A DNA stretch of 64,000 nucleotides from Oceanobacillus sp. FSL K6-2867 (GCF_037963145.1 NZ_CP150144.1:2108001-2172000); one strand, 5' to 3'; counted from the stretch's first letter, positions 54,798 to 63,495 are shown. The notes: a model not told the origin generated them from the sequence alone. Numbers and translations are program-made.

Positions 54798-55964
54798 ATG
54801 ACCGAAGAAAATATAACCCGATTACATATAAACAATAAAGAATACATCCTGATTGGAACTGCACACGTATCGAAGCAAAGTGCTGAACAAGTGAAGGAGG
54901 TAATTGAGGCTGAAAGGCCAGATTCTGTTTGTATTGAACTGGATGAGCAGCGTTACCAATCAATTACAGAGGGAAATAAGTGGAAGGATACCGACATCTT
55001 CCAAGTGATTAAGGATAAAAAGGCAACCCTATTATTAATGAACTTAGCTATATCTTCCTTTCAAAAGCGAATGGCAAAGCAGTTTGACATTAATCCTGGA
55101 CAGGAAATGATTCAAGGGATTGAATCCGCAAAGGACACGGGTGCAGAACTAGTTCTGGCAGACCGCGATATTCAGGTAACTTTCTCCCGTGTATGGGGAA
55201 ACATTGGTATGAAAGGGAAGGCATTACTGCTAACGCAAGTCGTTGGAAGTATTTTCAGCAATGAAAAAATCTCTGAAGAAGAGCTGGAGAAGATGAAGCA
55301 GCAGGACACCATTAATGCGATGCTTCAGGAGTTTACAGATCATTTCCCGAAATTAAAAAAGCCGCTCATCGATGAACGGGATCAATATTTATCCCAAAAA
55401 ATTAAGGATGCACCTGGGGAAAAGATTGTAGCAGTGCTTGGTGCTGCGCATGTTCCTGGAATTACGAAGGAAATTAAAAAAGAGCATGATTTAAAGAAGC
55501 TAGCAGAGCGTCCGCCAAAATCCAAGACACCAAAGATTATTGGCTGGGCAATCCCAATCTTCGTACTCGCGCTCATCGCTTATACTTTTCTCACGAATCC
55601 AACTGCCGGCTTACAGCAGGCAATTAGCTGGTTCCTCTGGAATGGATCGCTTTCAGCAATTGGAACCATAGTCGCATTGGGACACCCATTAGCTGTGCTG
55701 ACAGCATTTATAGCAGCACCATTTACGTCACTGAACCCACTTCTTGCAGCAGGCTGGTTTGCAGGCTTTGTTCAGGCGTATATAAAGCGTCCAAATGTAG
55801 CCGATTTTGAACGATTATCGGACGATGTCCATAGTGTAAAAGGATTTTGGAACAATAAAGTAACTCGAATTCTGCTCGTAGTCGTATTCGCCAATATCGG
55901 GAGCTCGCTCGGAACACTCTTCGGCGGGGCTGACGTTATCCGGGTATTTATCGAGAATTTATAA
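54798..55964 (+). CDS. TraB/PrgY-family membrane protein
   Basis: Protein of 388 residues from the ATG at 54798 (GGAAGG site upstream). The soluble TraB/TikI-like part (~1-240) has the paired histidine motifs LIGTAHVSKQSAEQV and LGAAHVPGI plus VLADRDIQVTF, which may form a metal-hydrolase site. Then come about four membrane helices (~255-388; IIGWAIPIFVLALIAYTF, AIGTIVALGHPLAVLTAFIAAPFTSLNPLLAAGWFAGFVQA). In enterococcal plasmids PrgY limits a peptide pheromone. The chromosomal role in Bacillaceae is unknown. It stands alone and is followed by a terminator. Confidence 0.9.
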   Translation: MTEENITRLHINNKEYILIGTAHVSKQSAEQVKEVIEAERPDSVCIELDEQRYQSITEGNKWKDTDIFQVIKDKKATLLLMNLAISSFQKRMAKQFDINPGQEMIQGIESAKDTGAELVLADRDIQVTFSRVWGNIGMKGKALLLTQVVGSIFSNEKISEEELEKMKQQDTINAMLQEFTDHFPKLKKPLIDERDQYLSQKIKDAPGEKIVAVLGAAHVPGITKEIKKEHDLKKLAERPPKSKTPKIIGWAIPIFVLALIAYTFLTNPTAGLQQAISWFLWNGSLSAIGTIVALGHPLAVLTAFIAAPFTSLNPLLAAGWFAGFVQAYIKRPNVADFERLSDDVHSVKGFWNNKVTRILLVVVFANIGSSLGTLFGGADVIRVFIENL

Positions 55965-55975
55965 TGAATGGAGAA

Positions 55976-56003
55976 AAACACTTTCTAAATGAAAGTGTTT
56001 TTC
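55976..56003. terminator. Bidirectional terminator
   Basis: A 12-bp stem (AAACACTTTC/GAAAGTGTTT) with A- and T-runs lies between traB-like (+) and the Spo0E-like gene (-). Confidence 0.85.
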
Positions 56004-56011
56004 TGCTTGTC

Positions 56012-56170
56012 CTATCGGCTTTTTTCAAGGTTCTCCAGTTCGTTAAGTAACGTATCCAGCTCCTGTGATATTTCAATAACTTTGTCGTAATTTGAATTAC
56101 CTTCAATGGCATGGTACATTCTAGCTCTCAATTGCTCAATCCTTAATTCTAGTTTCTCTCTGTTTTCCAA
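56012..56170 (-). CDS. Spo0E-like sporulation regulatory protein (very small)
   Basis: A 52-residue helical protein from a TTG at 56170 with AGGTG 7 bases upstream. It reads as the two-helix Spo0E fold: a first helix ENREKLELRIEQLRARMYHA, a short turn with GNSNYDKV, then the signature IEISQELDTLLNELE (the S-Q-E-L-D motif of Spo0E phosphatases). By family knowledge these proteins dephosphorylate Spo0A~P and delay sporulation. A terminator follows at 55976-56003. This supports a spore-forming host. It is too short for most gene-finding cut-offs. Confidence 0.8.
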   Translation of the reverse strand: MENREKLELRIEQLRARMYHAIEGNSNYDKVIEISQELDTLLNELENLEKSR

Positions 56171-56404
56171 ATAAGAACACCTGCTCTCTCTTAATAGGTA
56201 TATTTCCCCTGATTTCCTTGTTGAAACCTTACATAGAAGGGCCTCCCACCTTCAGGAAAACATGCAGATTGCAGCTCTTATTATTTCCGAATCAATTCTG
56301 AATCGTTTGTCATATGACTATATATAGGTAAATTATACTATAAATAGGATAATCAATAAACCTTTGTTATACTTAAAAAAATAGAACGAAAAGGAATGTG
56401 CTTC

Positions 56405-56884
56405 ATGAAAATATCAATTGTTTCTGTCGGAAAGTTAAAGGAAAAATATTTAAAGCAAGGAATCCAGGAGTACTTAAAACGATTAAGTGCATATGCAAAG
56501 GTAGATATCATCGAAGTTGCCGATGAAAAAGCGCCTGAAAGCATGAGCGAAGCAGAAATGCTTGAGGTTAAACGCAAAGAAGGCGAGCGAATCCTTTCGC
56601 AAATAGCCTCAGACACGTATGTCATCACATTAGAAATCAACGGAAAAATGCTAAGCTCCGAGCAGCTGGCTGCAAAACTAGACGAACTTGCAACGTACGG
56701 AAAAAGTAAAATCGCATTTGTAATCGGTGGATCACTTGGAATAAGCGATGAAGTGCAAAAGCGAAGTGACTTAGCATTGTCGTTTTCTAAGATGACGTTT
56801 CCCCATCAATTGATGCGTTTGATATTGTTGGAACAGGTTTATCGAGGGTTTCGGATTAATCGGGGTGAACCTTACCACAAATAG
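56405..56884 (+). CDS. rlmH: 23S rRNA (pseudouridine1915-N3)-methyltransferase RlmH
   Basis: SPOUT-family methyltransferase acting on helix 69 of 23S rRNA. The 159 residues equal the Bacillus length. I start at 56405 ([20 protein letters not shown]), not at the GTG-led longer frame. The knot motifs are [10 protein letters not shown] (~105-114) and [27 protein letters not shown], and the end is GEPYHK. The gene is complete although a mobile element is inserted at its very end, so insertion regenerates the last codons. In staphylococci the same end of this gene (orfX) is the SCCmec attachment site. Confidence 0.97.
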   Translation: MKISIVSVGKLKEKYLKQGIQEYLKRLSAYAKVDIIEVADEKAPESMSEAEMLEVKRKEGERILSQIASDTYVITLEINGKMLSSEQLAAKLDELATYGKSKIAFVIGGSLGISDEVQKRSDLALSFSKMTFPHQLMRLILLEQVYRGFRINRGEPYHK

Positions 56885-58516
56885 GTAGCGGTTTTCTTTA
56901 AAATATAATCCCCTTAGGATGATTGGGGAGTTGTTAGTAACCATATTATGTAAGGAGGAGTCACTAGGACTCCTGCTTTCTGGAATATGTGCAATAAAAG
57001 AAAATTGAATATCTTTCAACTTTTTATTGACTACATCGATTCTTTCAATTGAAGCTACGAGAAGCTGCCTAAATTCCATTACATCTAATCGGTCTTTTAA
57101 TTCTAGGAATTCTTTTAGTTGCTCTCGTATAAAGTCTGTACGGACTTCTCTTACCATGTTGTTTTTAATTTCCTGTTCACTTTGTATTTTGGACAGCGAA
57201 TCTTTTAGGTTACTAACTTCCTCACGAATTTCAGTAATTCTTTCTTTAGCCTCTTGATGTGTATAGAAGCCTGATCCAGTCATTACGTCGTCTTGAATCA
57301 TTTTCTTCTGCGACTCAAGTTCTGTAATACGCTTATTTATTGTATTCGTTTCTTTGCTATGATCGTTAGTAGTATATTCTCTTCCGATTTGTTCATTAAT
57401 ACTTTGGGTGATAGCTTCGATAATTGATTCTGATTGAAGTGCATTTGAAAGTCTGTTGTAAACTGCCTTTTCAAGCTTATCTGCATTTACAGTATTTGGA
57501 TTACATACTGCTTTTCCACCATTATGGTATCGGCCGCAAACATAATAACGTAACTTAGTACCATCTTTTCGCTTCGATCCATACATACTTGTCATATATG
57601 ACCCGCATTCAGGACACTTTGCTATTGATGTCAGTGGAAATTTTCCAGTGTACTGTCTTGGTGTTCCGGTTGACCGGTGATTTATTAAAGCATTAGCTTT
57701 ATCCCAAGTTTCTTCATCAATAATTGGATCGTGAATTCCTTTAACTACTATGTGATTTGGATTTGTACCTTTTCTTCTTTTTCTCTCCCAGTCAATCACT
57801 TGGTTAAATCGTATATAACCTTTATATATTGGGTTTTTAAGAATTATATTTACAGTTGATTGGGCAAACTCTTTGTTGTTTTTCGTCCGTTTACCTATTT
57901 TGTTGAGGTAATTAGCAATTTTCTTTGTACCCCATTTTTCATTGACATACTTGTTAAATATCATTTGAATTATTTCAGCTTCCTGGGGGATAATTTTTAG
58001 TTCCTTATTTTCACTGCGATATCCAAGAACTCTACCACCGTTGAATTTTCCTTCTTTGGCTCTTTGTGTCATCCCCATTTTTACGTTTTCAGCAAGTTCT
58101 TCTCTTTGATATTGAGCTACTGATGATAAGATATTGAATTGCAAATTACCATGAGGTGTTCCATACTCACCTTCCTTTATGGAGACAAACCTTACATTAG
58201 AATTGTGGATTTCTTCCACAAGTGATAATGAATCTGAAAGGTTTCTACTTAATCTCGATACCTTATAAGTTATGATGGCATCCAGTTTTCCTTTTTTAAC
58301 ATCATGCATCATACGATTCAATTCATGTCTATCGTTTATAGATTTTGCGCTGATGCCTTCATCAACATAAAATCTTAAATCGACATTATCTCCATACAGC
58401 TTATGAGCGCTTTGAACTCCTTCTTCTTTTTGCCCCTCTAAAGAGAATCCAAGTTCTGCTTGTTTGCTAGTTGAAACTCTAATATATAAACCAACTGTTT
58501 TTATTTCGTTTCTCAT
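56771..58516 (-). CDS. Large serine recombinase (site-specific integrase)
   Basis: Recombinase of 581 residues that integrates and excises the element. Layout: resolvase catalytic domain (~5-150) with the nucleophile Ser in [20 protein letters not shown] and the E-helix; recombinase domain (~165-275, [24 protein letters not shown]); zinc ribbon (~295-345, CPECGSYM and [13 protein letters not shown]); long coiled coil (~385-460); C-terminal strand. Its last 37 codons are antisense to the end of rlmH ([19 protein letters not shown] onward), so the tail comes from the attachment site. In the excised circle the tail must differ. GAGGAG precedes the ATG, and a small ORF ends 3 bases upstream. Confidence 0.95.
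   Translation of the reverse strand: MRNEIKTVGLYIRVSTSKQAELGFSLEGQKEEGVQSAHKLYGDNVDLRFYVDEGISAKSINDRHELNRMMHDVKKGKLDAIITYKVSRLSRNLSDSLSLVEEIHNSNVRFVSIKEGEYGTPHGNLQFNILSSVAQYQREELAENVKMGMTQRAKEGKFNGGRVLGYRSENKELKIIPQEAEIIQMIFNKYVNEKWGTKKIANYLNKIGKRTKNNKEFAQSTVNIILKNPIYKGYIRFNQVIDWERKRRKGTNPNHIVVKGIHDPIIDEETWDKANALINHRSTGTPRQYTGKFPLTSIAKCPECGSYMTSMYGSKRKDGTKLRYYVCGRYHNGGKAVCNPNTVNADKLEKAVYNRLSNALQSESIIEAITQSINEQIGREYTTNDHSKETNTINKRITELESQKKMIQDDVMTGSGFYTHQEAKERITEIREEVSNLKDSLSKIQSEQEIKNNMVREVRTDFIREQLKEFLELKDRLDVMEFRQLLVASIERIDVVNKKLKDIQFSFIAHIPESRSPSDSSLHNMVTNNSPIILRGLYFKENRYLFVVRFTPINPKPSINLFQQYQTHQLMGKRHLRKRQC
56860..56890. other. Probable attachment site (att) at the rlmH 3' end
   Basis: The last rlmH codons (GGTGAACCTTACCACAAATAG) match the position and sense of the staphylococcal SCC att core, which codes for the equivalent YHK end. 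Right of it begins AT-rich DNA with a recombinase gene. The second junction is not in the window. Confidence 0.7.
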
Positions 58517-58518
58517 GC

Positions 58519-58644
58519 TTATTCACGCTCCTCGTTTTGTTCAGAAAGCAACTTAATAGAAATAGCTTTATAAATAAGAGATGAAATGATTTCAATATTT
58601 CCTGCGTTCTCTGCTTTAGTAGTTTGATCAGTATCTTTGTTCAT
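58519..58644 (-). CDS. Small ORF upstream of the recombinase
   Basis: A 41-residue product (MNKDTDQTTKAENAGNIEII... ending EQNEERE) with an excellent site GGAGGG 6 bases before the ATG. Its stop is 2 bases from the recombinase ATG, and it carries the recombinase ribosome site inside its end, so the two are translationally linked. It is unrecognised. A small charged helical protein in this place might be a recombination directionality factor or simply a leader. Confidence 0.6.
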   Translation of the reverse strand: MNKDTDQTTKAENAGNIEIISSLIYKAISIKLLSEQNEERE

Positions 58645-58700
58645 ATCGAACCCTCCGAAATTAATTAATAAATTAAGTTACTGTCGGCGGGTACGCTTTC

Positions 58701-58739
58701 TAAGAGGGAGCCGGACCATTTAGGAGTGCCAAACTCTTA
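58701..58739. repeat. Structured motif, copy A
   Basis: A hairpin closed by TAAGAG/CTCTTA encloses GGGAG, two variable bases, GGACCA, then GGAGTGCC. The same framework recurs in copy B with a different closing stem. Confidence 0.6.
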
Positions 58740-59006
58740 TAAAAAAATAAAACGTTACCACGTATAAAATGACAGTTCTAGAAAAAGCAAAGTGTCTTAT
58801 ACGTAGAGTTACGTTTTATCATTAGGGTTTATTATATTTAAAAGAATATAATAATAGTGTGTATTATATTGTTAACCTAATTAATGTTCGAAATTAACGG
58901 ATTCGGATTTAACAAGTTTAGGAAATAGCAGAGTTGCTATATAGAGTGTGGATTATTGTAATAGCATTTTGTCTTAGTTGTGTAGAGGATATTCTTATGT
59001 CCTTTC

Positions 59007-59054
59007 TAAACTGAGGGAGTAGGACCAGTGAGGATTACCTTGCCCAGTTTTAAA
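59007..59054. repeat. Structured motif, copy B
   Basis: A hairpin closed by AAACTG/CAGTTT (59008-59013, 59045-59050) encloses GGGAG, two variable bases, GGACCA, then GGATTACC. An outer GATATT/AATATC pair (58988-58993, 59073-59078) extends it. The closing stem differs from copy A yet still pairs. Confidence 0.6.
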
Positions 59055-59313
59055 GTGTAAGACAGAGTGGAAAATATCTCTCGTTAATATTAATTTGATT
59101 TTATACAAGGTAAAATTTTTTGTCAATAAATAAATTTTTATGGAAATATTAACTCAATCTGAAAGTGGTTGATAAGTGAGCGATGTTTGCCTGGATTTTG
59201 ATTCTTAGATGTTTTTATGTTTGAACTTTAATAACAAGTATTTCCTTGACTGTGATACCACTATTACAGTTAACATTTATGTATAATCCTATAATTAAAT
59301 GGGGGATGAATTT

Positions 59314-60129
59314 ATGTCTAATAAATATAAAATGGCAGATGCGATTAAGTTATCGGGGGTAAATAAAAACCGGATTAATGTGATGATAAAACAGCAAGTT
59401 ATTAATCCGAAGAAGAACAATAGTGGTTATTATGTATTTACCGATGAACTAATAGAATTGATAAAAATGTATGATGGTTTAAAAAGAGATATAAAAATTC
59501 CATATACTGATATTAAATCGCTTGAAGCGTTTATCAATAATACATCTTCAAAAGTGAAATGTGTACAAAAGACTTTTGAAGTCCTAAGAAACTATGATTG
59601 TACAGCTAATAATGTTGCTACAAAACAATTCTTCTATATTTGTTGTCACAGCATTTTTGGATTATCAGATGAATATGAAGAATTACTTAATGAAATAACA
59701 GATGGTATCAATTTATATCCACATCAAAATGAAACATTGGAGGCCATGTATGATTATTATTTATATCAGGCCCATGTAATTGATTCAGTAATTGAACTTT
59801 CTACACTTGAACTGGAATCTGAAAAGGAATTTTGGGATCTAGATGTTGTAAAGGGGTATGAAGCTTTTATTTTCAACATTGATTTTAACAGAAACAGACC
59901 ATTTATTACTGAAAAGATTGATGAATTCATCATGTGTAGCCTAATGAGGGTTAAATATGATACTGAATCTAAAAGTAACCCCTTGATAAGAAAGCTGACT
60001 CTATTGTTAAAGGAACTCAATAAATTTCACGACGAAACTAGAATAGAATATGATACATGTCAACACATATTCTTACATGCTACTAAGCTGTTAAGTGTAG
60101 ATATTCATGACAATTTAGAAATAGTTTGA
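59314..60129 (+). CDS. MerR-like DNA-binding protein, unknown role
   Basis: Protein of 271 residues from the ATG at 59314, behind GGGGGATG. The first ~65 residues look like a MerR-type winged helix (KMADAIKLSGVNKNRINVMIKQQVINPKKNNSGYYVFTDELIELIKMY). The remaining ~200 residues are helical with scattered aromatic residues and no membrane segment, and I do not recognise them. It lies directly after the structured motif region, which it might bind. The DUF1385 gene follows by 21 bp, so the two are probably one unit. Confidence 0.6.
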   Translation: MSNKYKMADAIKLSGVNKNRINVMIKQQVINPKKNNSGYYVFTDELIELIKMYDGLKRDIKIPYTDIKSLEAFINNTSSKVKCVQKTFEVLRNYDCTANNVATKQFFYICCHSIFGLSDEYEELLNEITDGINLYPHQNETLEAMYDYYLYQAHVIDSVIELSTLELESEKEFWDLDVVKGYEAFIFNIDFNRNRPFITEKIDEFIMCSLMRVKYDTESKSNPLIRKLTLLLKELNKFHDETRIEYDTCQHIFLHATKLLSVDIHDNLEIV

Positions 60130-60150
60130 TTATGATCTTTGGAGGCTAAC

Positions 60151-60915
60151 ATGTCGATGATTAAAGGTGGTGCAGCAGGCTTTAATAGTGTGGTTTATTT
60201 TTCTGAGAATTTCAGCTCGGAAGCGATAAGAAAAAATGATGGAACTATTAATATTGAAGTTTCTAGGAGAAAGATAGCCCCTAAATTTGAAAGAACAATT
60301 AGTCGAATACCATTCATTCGCGGATTATACTTATTTGTAAGACCTATGATTGTTATGTGGAAAATCTACCTAATAGTTTTTTTTCTGCTTTTAACTTTTC
60401 TCTTGTTGGCAAGTCGTAGTAGTGAAAGGATCTCTGGAGGCTCCTCATTATCCCTTTTCTCGACTGTTGTTGAAGGAATCCAACACCACTTTCTATTGCT
60501 AGCAGCTATTGTATTGGTTGCTTTTGGAGTTATTATCAAACTTAGTAACCTTGGTAAGTATCATGGGGCTGAACATATGACGGATACATCGTATAATACA
60601 TTGTCTAGCCTAGATATATCAGATGTAGATAAACAGTCGAGGATCCACGCCCATTGTGGAACAAATTTTGTGGTCTTTTTATTTATTATCTTTTTCATAC
60701 TTTCCTTTTTTGTTTTCGACTTTATTGCATTAACTATACTTAGTATTTGTTTGGGATATGAAGTATTTCTTATTCAATCGAGAATTTTGGTACCTTTTTA
60801 TTGGCTCGGGGGCTTTTTCCAATACTATTTATTTACATCAAAGCCATCAAAAAAACATTTAGAAGTTGCTATAGCCTCATATGAAGCGCTTCTAAAAGCA
60901 GAAAGAGACTTATAA
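60151..60915 (+). CDS. DUF1385 (YqhQ-like) membrane protein on the element
   Basis: Membrane protein of 254 residues from the ATG at 60151, behind TTGGAGG. DUF1385 marks are present: an N-terminal GGAAGFNSVVYFSENFSSEAIRK, IPFIRGLYLFVRP, the histidine motif KYHGAEHMTDTSYN and RIHAHCGTNFVVF. About four membrane helices lie at ~72-92, ~110-132, ~172-192 and ~195-215. Chromosomal YqhQ is a conserved Bacillus protein of unknown function. A shorter, divergent member on a mobile element next to a DNA-binding protein is unusual. Confidence 0.82.
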   Translation: MSMIKGGAAGFNSVVYFSENFSSEAIRKNDGTINIEVSRRKIAPKFERTISRIPFIRGLYLFVRPMIVMWKIYLIVFFLLLTFLLLASRSSERISGGSSLSLFSTVVEGIQHHFLLLAAIVLVAFGVIIKLSNLGKYHGAEHMTDTSYNTLSSLDISDVDKQSRIHAHCGTNFVVFLFIIFFILSFFVFDFIALTILSICLGYEVFLIQSRILVPFYWLGGFFQYYLFTSKPSKKHLEVAIASYEALLKAERDL

Positions 60916-61068
60916 CAAGGCATAGTCACATACTTATTATAAATCCAATCCCAAAATGTATAATGGCTATCTACTATTGAAAAATAAAAAGTATTGACCT
61001 TTTGTGATAATTCTTGTACGATAAATTCCACGAATAGAAAAATTATATATTATAAAACACTTTTAGAT

Positions 61069-61151
61069 AAAACGCTCAGGCGTCAAGTATAGGTAGTCCA
61101 ACTCTTTCGTTGTGCTATCAACTATATATTGACGTACTGGGCGTTTTTTAA
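61069..61151 (+). other. Long compound hairpin before an XRE gene
   Basis: Outer arms AAAACGCTCAG/CTGGGCGTTTT with inner GCGTCAA/TTGACGT and TATA/TATA pairs enclose a second small hairpin (TAGTCCAAC/GTTGTGCTA). It ends in a T-run. It may terminate the DUF1385 unit or act as an attenuator for the XRE gene 30 bp downstream. Confidence 0.5.
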
Positions 61152-61180
61152 TGTAAAAATATCGAAGGAGGAAAGGTTAG

Positions 61181-61444
61181 ATGGAAAATAACTTTACAGA
61201 AAGTATGAGACAAAAGTGGATAGAGGAAGGTGAACACCTATTAGAGTGGCGAGAAAAGTTAGGATTAACAAAAGCATTTATTGCTCGAGAAACGGGAGTG
61301 GACTACGGAAGAATAACCAGGTTAGAGCACGGGGAGCCAGTCAAAGAAGCGAAGTTAATAATTCAGGTTTATGAGTTGACACTAGAAAAGGTAGAAACGC
61401 ATAGAGCCCTTAATAGATTACTAGAAAGTATTGGAATCAGATAG
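61181..61444 (+). CDS. XRE-type helix-turn-helix protein
   Basis: An 87-residue DNA-binding protein, mostly one HTH_3 domain: WREKLGLTKAFIARETGVDYGRITRLEHGEPVKEAKLIIQVYELTLEKVE (~23-72). A GGAGG site lies 8 bases before the ATG. It probably regulates element genes such as its own unit or the recombinase. A long compound hairpin lies in front of it. Confidence 0.85.
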   Translation: MENNFTESMRQKWIEEGEHLLEWREKLGLTKAFIARETGVDYGRITRLEHGEPVKEAKLIIQVYELTLEKVETHRALNRLLESIGIR

Positions 61445-61874
61445 TAAAGGGATAGTTAGATAACAGCCACCTTATGTTTTCTTAACTAATTCGGAGGGAT
61501 ATCCGCAGAATGATATTTAGGATAGTCCTGTAACAAAACGAAACAGATGTTAGCGGAAATACCCCTCAAACTAGGTGTAAACAGGGAAATTTGTATCGTT
61601 ATATAAAAACGAAGAAAACATGATAAAATCAACGTTTTTATAAAGGCGGAATTCAAGTGATAAATCCTTGAAAATAAAGGGATTATTAGACGTTGATTTC
61701 TCGACATCTATGAATCTTAAAAGCAAATGAATTTCTGAGCATGTAGAGATAAGCAAATTCCAGGGGTAATACTATTTATTTGCGATTCAACTAGCATTTT
61801 TCAAAAAAAACGTAGTATATAACTAAAAATCCGAGTAATAAACCTATTAGAAGCTAATGGAAGGATTTGATGTT
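61445..61874. other. Intergenic stretch between the two XRE genes
   Basis: No convincing ORF. It holds a long-range inverted pair (GAGGGATATCCGC at ~61495 and GCGGAAATACCCCTC at ~61553) and a small hairpin near 61660-61690 (AATCCTT/AAGGGATT). These may be operators of the flanking regulators. Confidence 0.4.
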
Positions 61875-62225
61875 ATGAAATTTAATCACAATAAGCTAAG
61901 AGAAGCGAGAGGACAAAAGAAACTAACACTTGAAGAAATGGCAAAATGTATGGATATGGATCTATCAGCATACTGGCGCTTAGAAACAGGAAAAACTAAA
62001 GTAAAGGCAGAGCAATTAATTATGTTCATGGAGATCTTTGATCGACCATATGCTTATTTCTTTAAGTCAAGTAATCCTATTCGTTCTATTAAGGTAGAGG
62101 TGGAGTGTATACCTGATAAACTACAGATTATATATGGTTTCCTTAAAGCACATCCAGGGATTATAAAGAACTGGGAACAAAACGTATTAAAGTTGGAACA
62201 AGAGATACATTCAAGTAGTTTTTAA
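61875..62225 (+). CDS. XRE-type helix-turn-helix protein
   Basis: A 116-residue protein from the ATG at 61875, behind GGAAGGA; an upstream ATG at 61857 is possible. The HTH domain (~3-58) reads LREARGQKKLTLEEMAKCMDMDLSAYWRLETGKTKVKAEQLIMFMEIFDRPYAYFF. A short helical tail follows. It is likely a phage/plasmid-type regulator. It precedes the replication gene by 176 bp, including a strong hairpin, so control of replication is plausible. Confidence 0.85.
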   Translation: MKFNHNKLREARGQKKLTLEEMAKCMDMDLSAYWRLETGKTKVKAEQLIMFMEIFDRPYAYFFKSSNPIRSIKVEVECIPDKLQIIYGFLKAHPGIIKNWEQNVLKLEQEIHSSSF

Positions 62226-62322
62226 GAAAGGGAAAAAATTATTAAAAAGCACTGAATAAAGCAAAGTAAAAGCGGTAAAGAAAAAAGAATCACAGTATGA
62301 TGCGAAAATTACCAACCATTAA

Positions 62323-62371
62323 TAAGAGTATTATTGCTGTATTTTCAAGGGTTACAGCGATAATACTCTTA
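62323..62371. repeat. Strong inverted repeat before the replication gene
   Basis: Two 19-bp arms (62323-62341 and 62353-62371, one mismatch; TAAGAGTATTATTGCTGTA type) surround an 11-base loop, 30 bp before the rep ATG. It is a candidate double-strand origin nicked by Rep, or an autoregulatory site. It has no T-run typical of terminators. Confidence 0.6.
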
Positions 62372-62401
62372 TCCGGATAATTTAATAATAGGGGTGATTA
62401 C

Positions 62402-63472
62402 ATGGTCCATACATTTGAATTGAACCACATAACCAACGAAACAAAGGTCATTAAGGTTCTTGTAGAACATTATGAGCTAAATGAAATACAAGAATTGCTT
62501 GTTAAGTCAAAGAGGAAGAAGAACACTATAGATATTCCTATAAGTATTCCTGGTTTGATAGCAGTGTCTATTTCTTATATTGGTAACGAATGTTACAGAT
62601 TTTACCTTAGAGTGGAACCTCAGTCTTTAATAGCTGGAAGGAGAACGATTAATGTCTTTGATTGTGCATTTGGTTCGGTAGAAAGGCTAAGACCAGTTTT
62701 AGATGAATCCATTGAAATTATATCAAGTACACTACCTCAATCAGATCGGTGGTTTGTCTCGCGTATAGATTTTACCAAGAATTTAACTTCTGAGTATGTA
62801 AGAGAGTGTGTCGAGTTAGCTAAGAAGGGAAAAGACCCATATCGTTTTAAAGAGACTATTGACAAGTCTGGAAGCTCGTACAGAAAGTCTAAAAGTGTGA
62901 TATTAAATTATTATGACAAGCTCGATCATATTACTAAAAAGGTAGATAACATCTCTTTTGATAACCATCTGTTAGAAGAAGCTCATAATATTTATCGTAT
63001 AGAAGTACAGTGCTTAAATCACAAAAAATTAAAGCATATAAGAGAAAAATTTGACTTACCTCGAAAAAGTAATTTATATGACTACTTACGTACAGATATT
63101 GCCGAATGGGCCTTTTTTTCTTACTACGACAAAGTGATTGGAAGAGGAGATTATTACTCATTAGCTCAGGTTTTAAAAAGAATAGAGTCAACAGATTTAG
63201 GTTCGAGGAAAAAGAAAAATATTAAGAACTGGCTCAAGCTGATTGCTCAGGCTAAGGGAATGACTAACGCAAAAAAGCAGTTTGTTGATGGAACAACATT
63301 AGGTCGCACACAAACAGTTGTTCAAGGCTGCTTGGATACTTTTAGAAGCTATGAAAAGGTCTGTGAAGAAATAGGAGTCAATCCTGTAGCGATTCCTAAG
63401 GACTGGGGAATCGATTATATCCCTAATCCGATAAATTCATTAGATTCTAGTAAGATAACCGAGAATAAATAA
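62402..63472 (+). CDS. rep: Rolling-circle replication initiator (phage gene II/X-like Rep)
   Basis: Protein of 356 residues resembling the replication initiators of the Phage_CRI/gene II-X group found in plasmids, filamentous phages and Gram-positive integrative elements. Supporting stretches are RWFVSRIDFTKNL (~118-130), the paired-strand tyrosine/lysine region SVILNYYDKLDHITKK (~162-177), NIYRIEVQCLNHKKLKHI (~196-213) and a C-terminal basic part. These enzymes nick one strand through a tyrosine and start rolling-circle replication. I cannot name the catalytic tyrosine with certainty. A strong inverted repeat stands just upstream. GGGGTG precedes the ATG. Confidence 0.75.
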   Translation: MVHTFELNHITNETKVIKVLVEHYELNEIQELLVKSKRKKNTIDIPISIPGLIAVSISYIGNECYRFYLRVEPQSLIAGRRTINVFDCAFGSVERLRPVLDESIEIISSTLPQSDRWFVSRIDFTKNLTSEYVRECVELAKKGKDPYRFKETIDKSGSSYRKSKSVILNYYDKLDHITKKVDNISFDNHLLEEAHNIYRIEVQCLNHKKLKHIREKFDLPRKSNLYDYLRTDIAEWAFFSYYDKVIGRGDYYSLAQVLKRIESTDLGSRKKKNIKNWLKLIAQAKGMTNAKKQFVDGTTLGRTQTVVQGCLDTFRSYEKVCEEIGVNPVAIPKDWGIDYIPNPINSLDSSKITENK

Positions 63473-63495
63473 TGAGTGTAGAAAGGATTGATAGA

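Larger units (their letters stand above)
58645..59313. other. Long non-coding, strongly structured stretch
   Basis: About 670 AT-rich bases without a convincing gene. They hold two copies of a structured motif (58701-58739 and 59007-59054). After the first copy comes an imperfect 28-bp inverted repeat (about 58745-58772 and 58790-58818, ATAAAACGTTAC type). Promoters for the recombinase unit (-) and the MerR-like gene (+) should also lie here. Confidence 0.6.

Noticed and set aside
56771..56884. Frameshift or truncation of rlmH by the element
   Set aside because: rlmH has full length and the normal end. The overlap is the recombinase reading into the opposite strand.
58645..59313. Group I/II intron or known self-cleaving ribozyme
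   Set aside because: I could not find the conserved core of hammerhead, twister or group II domain V; the shared motif does not fit these.
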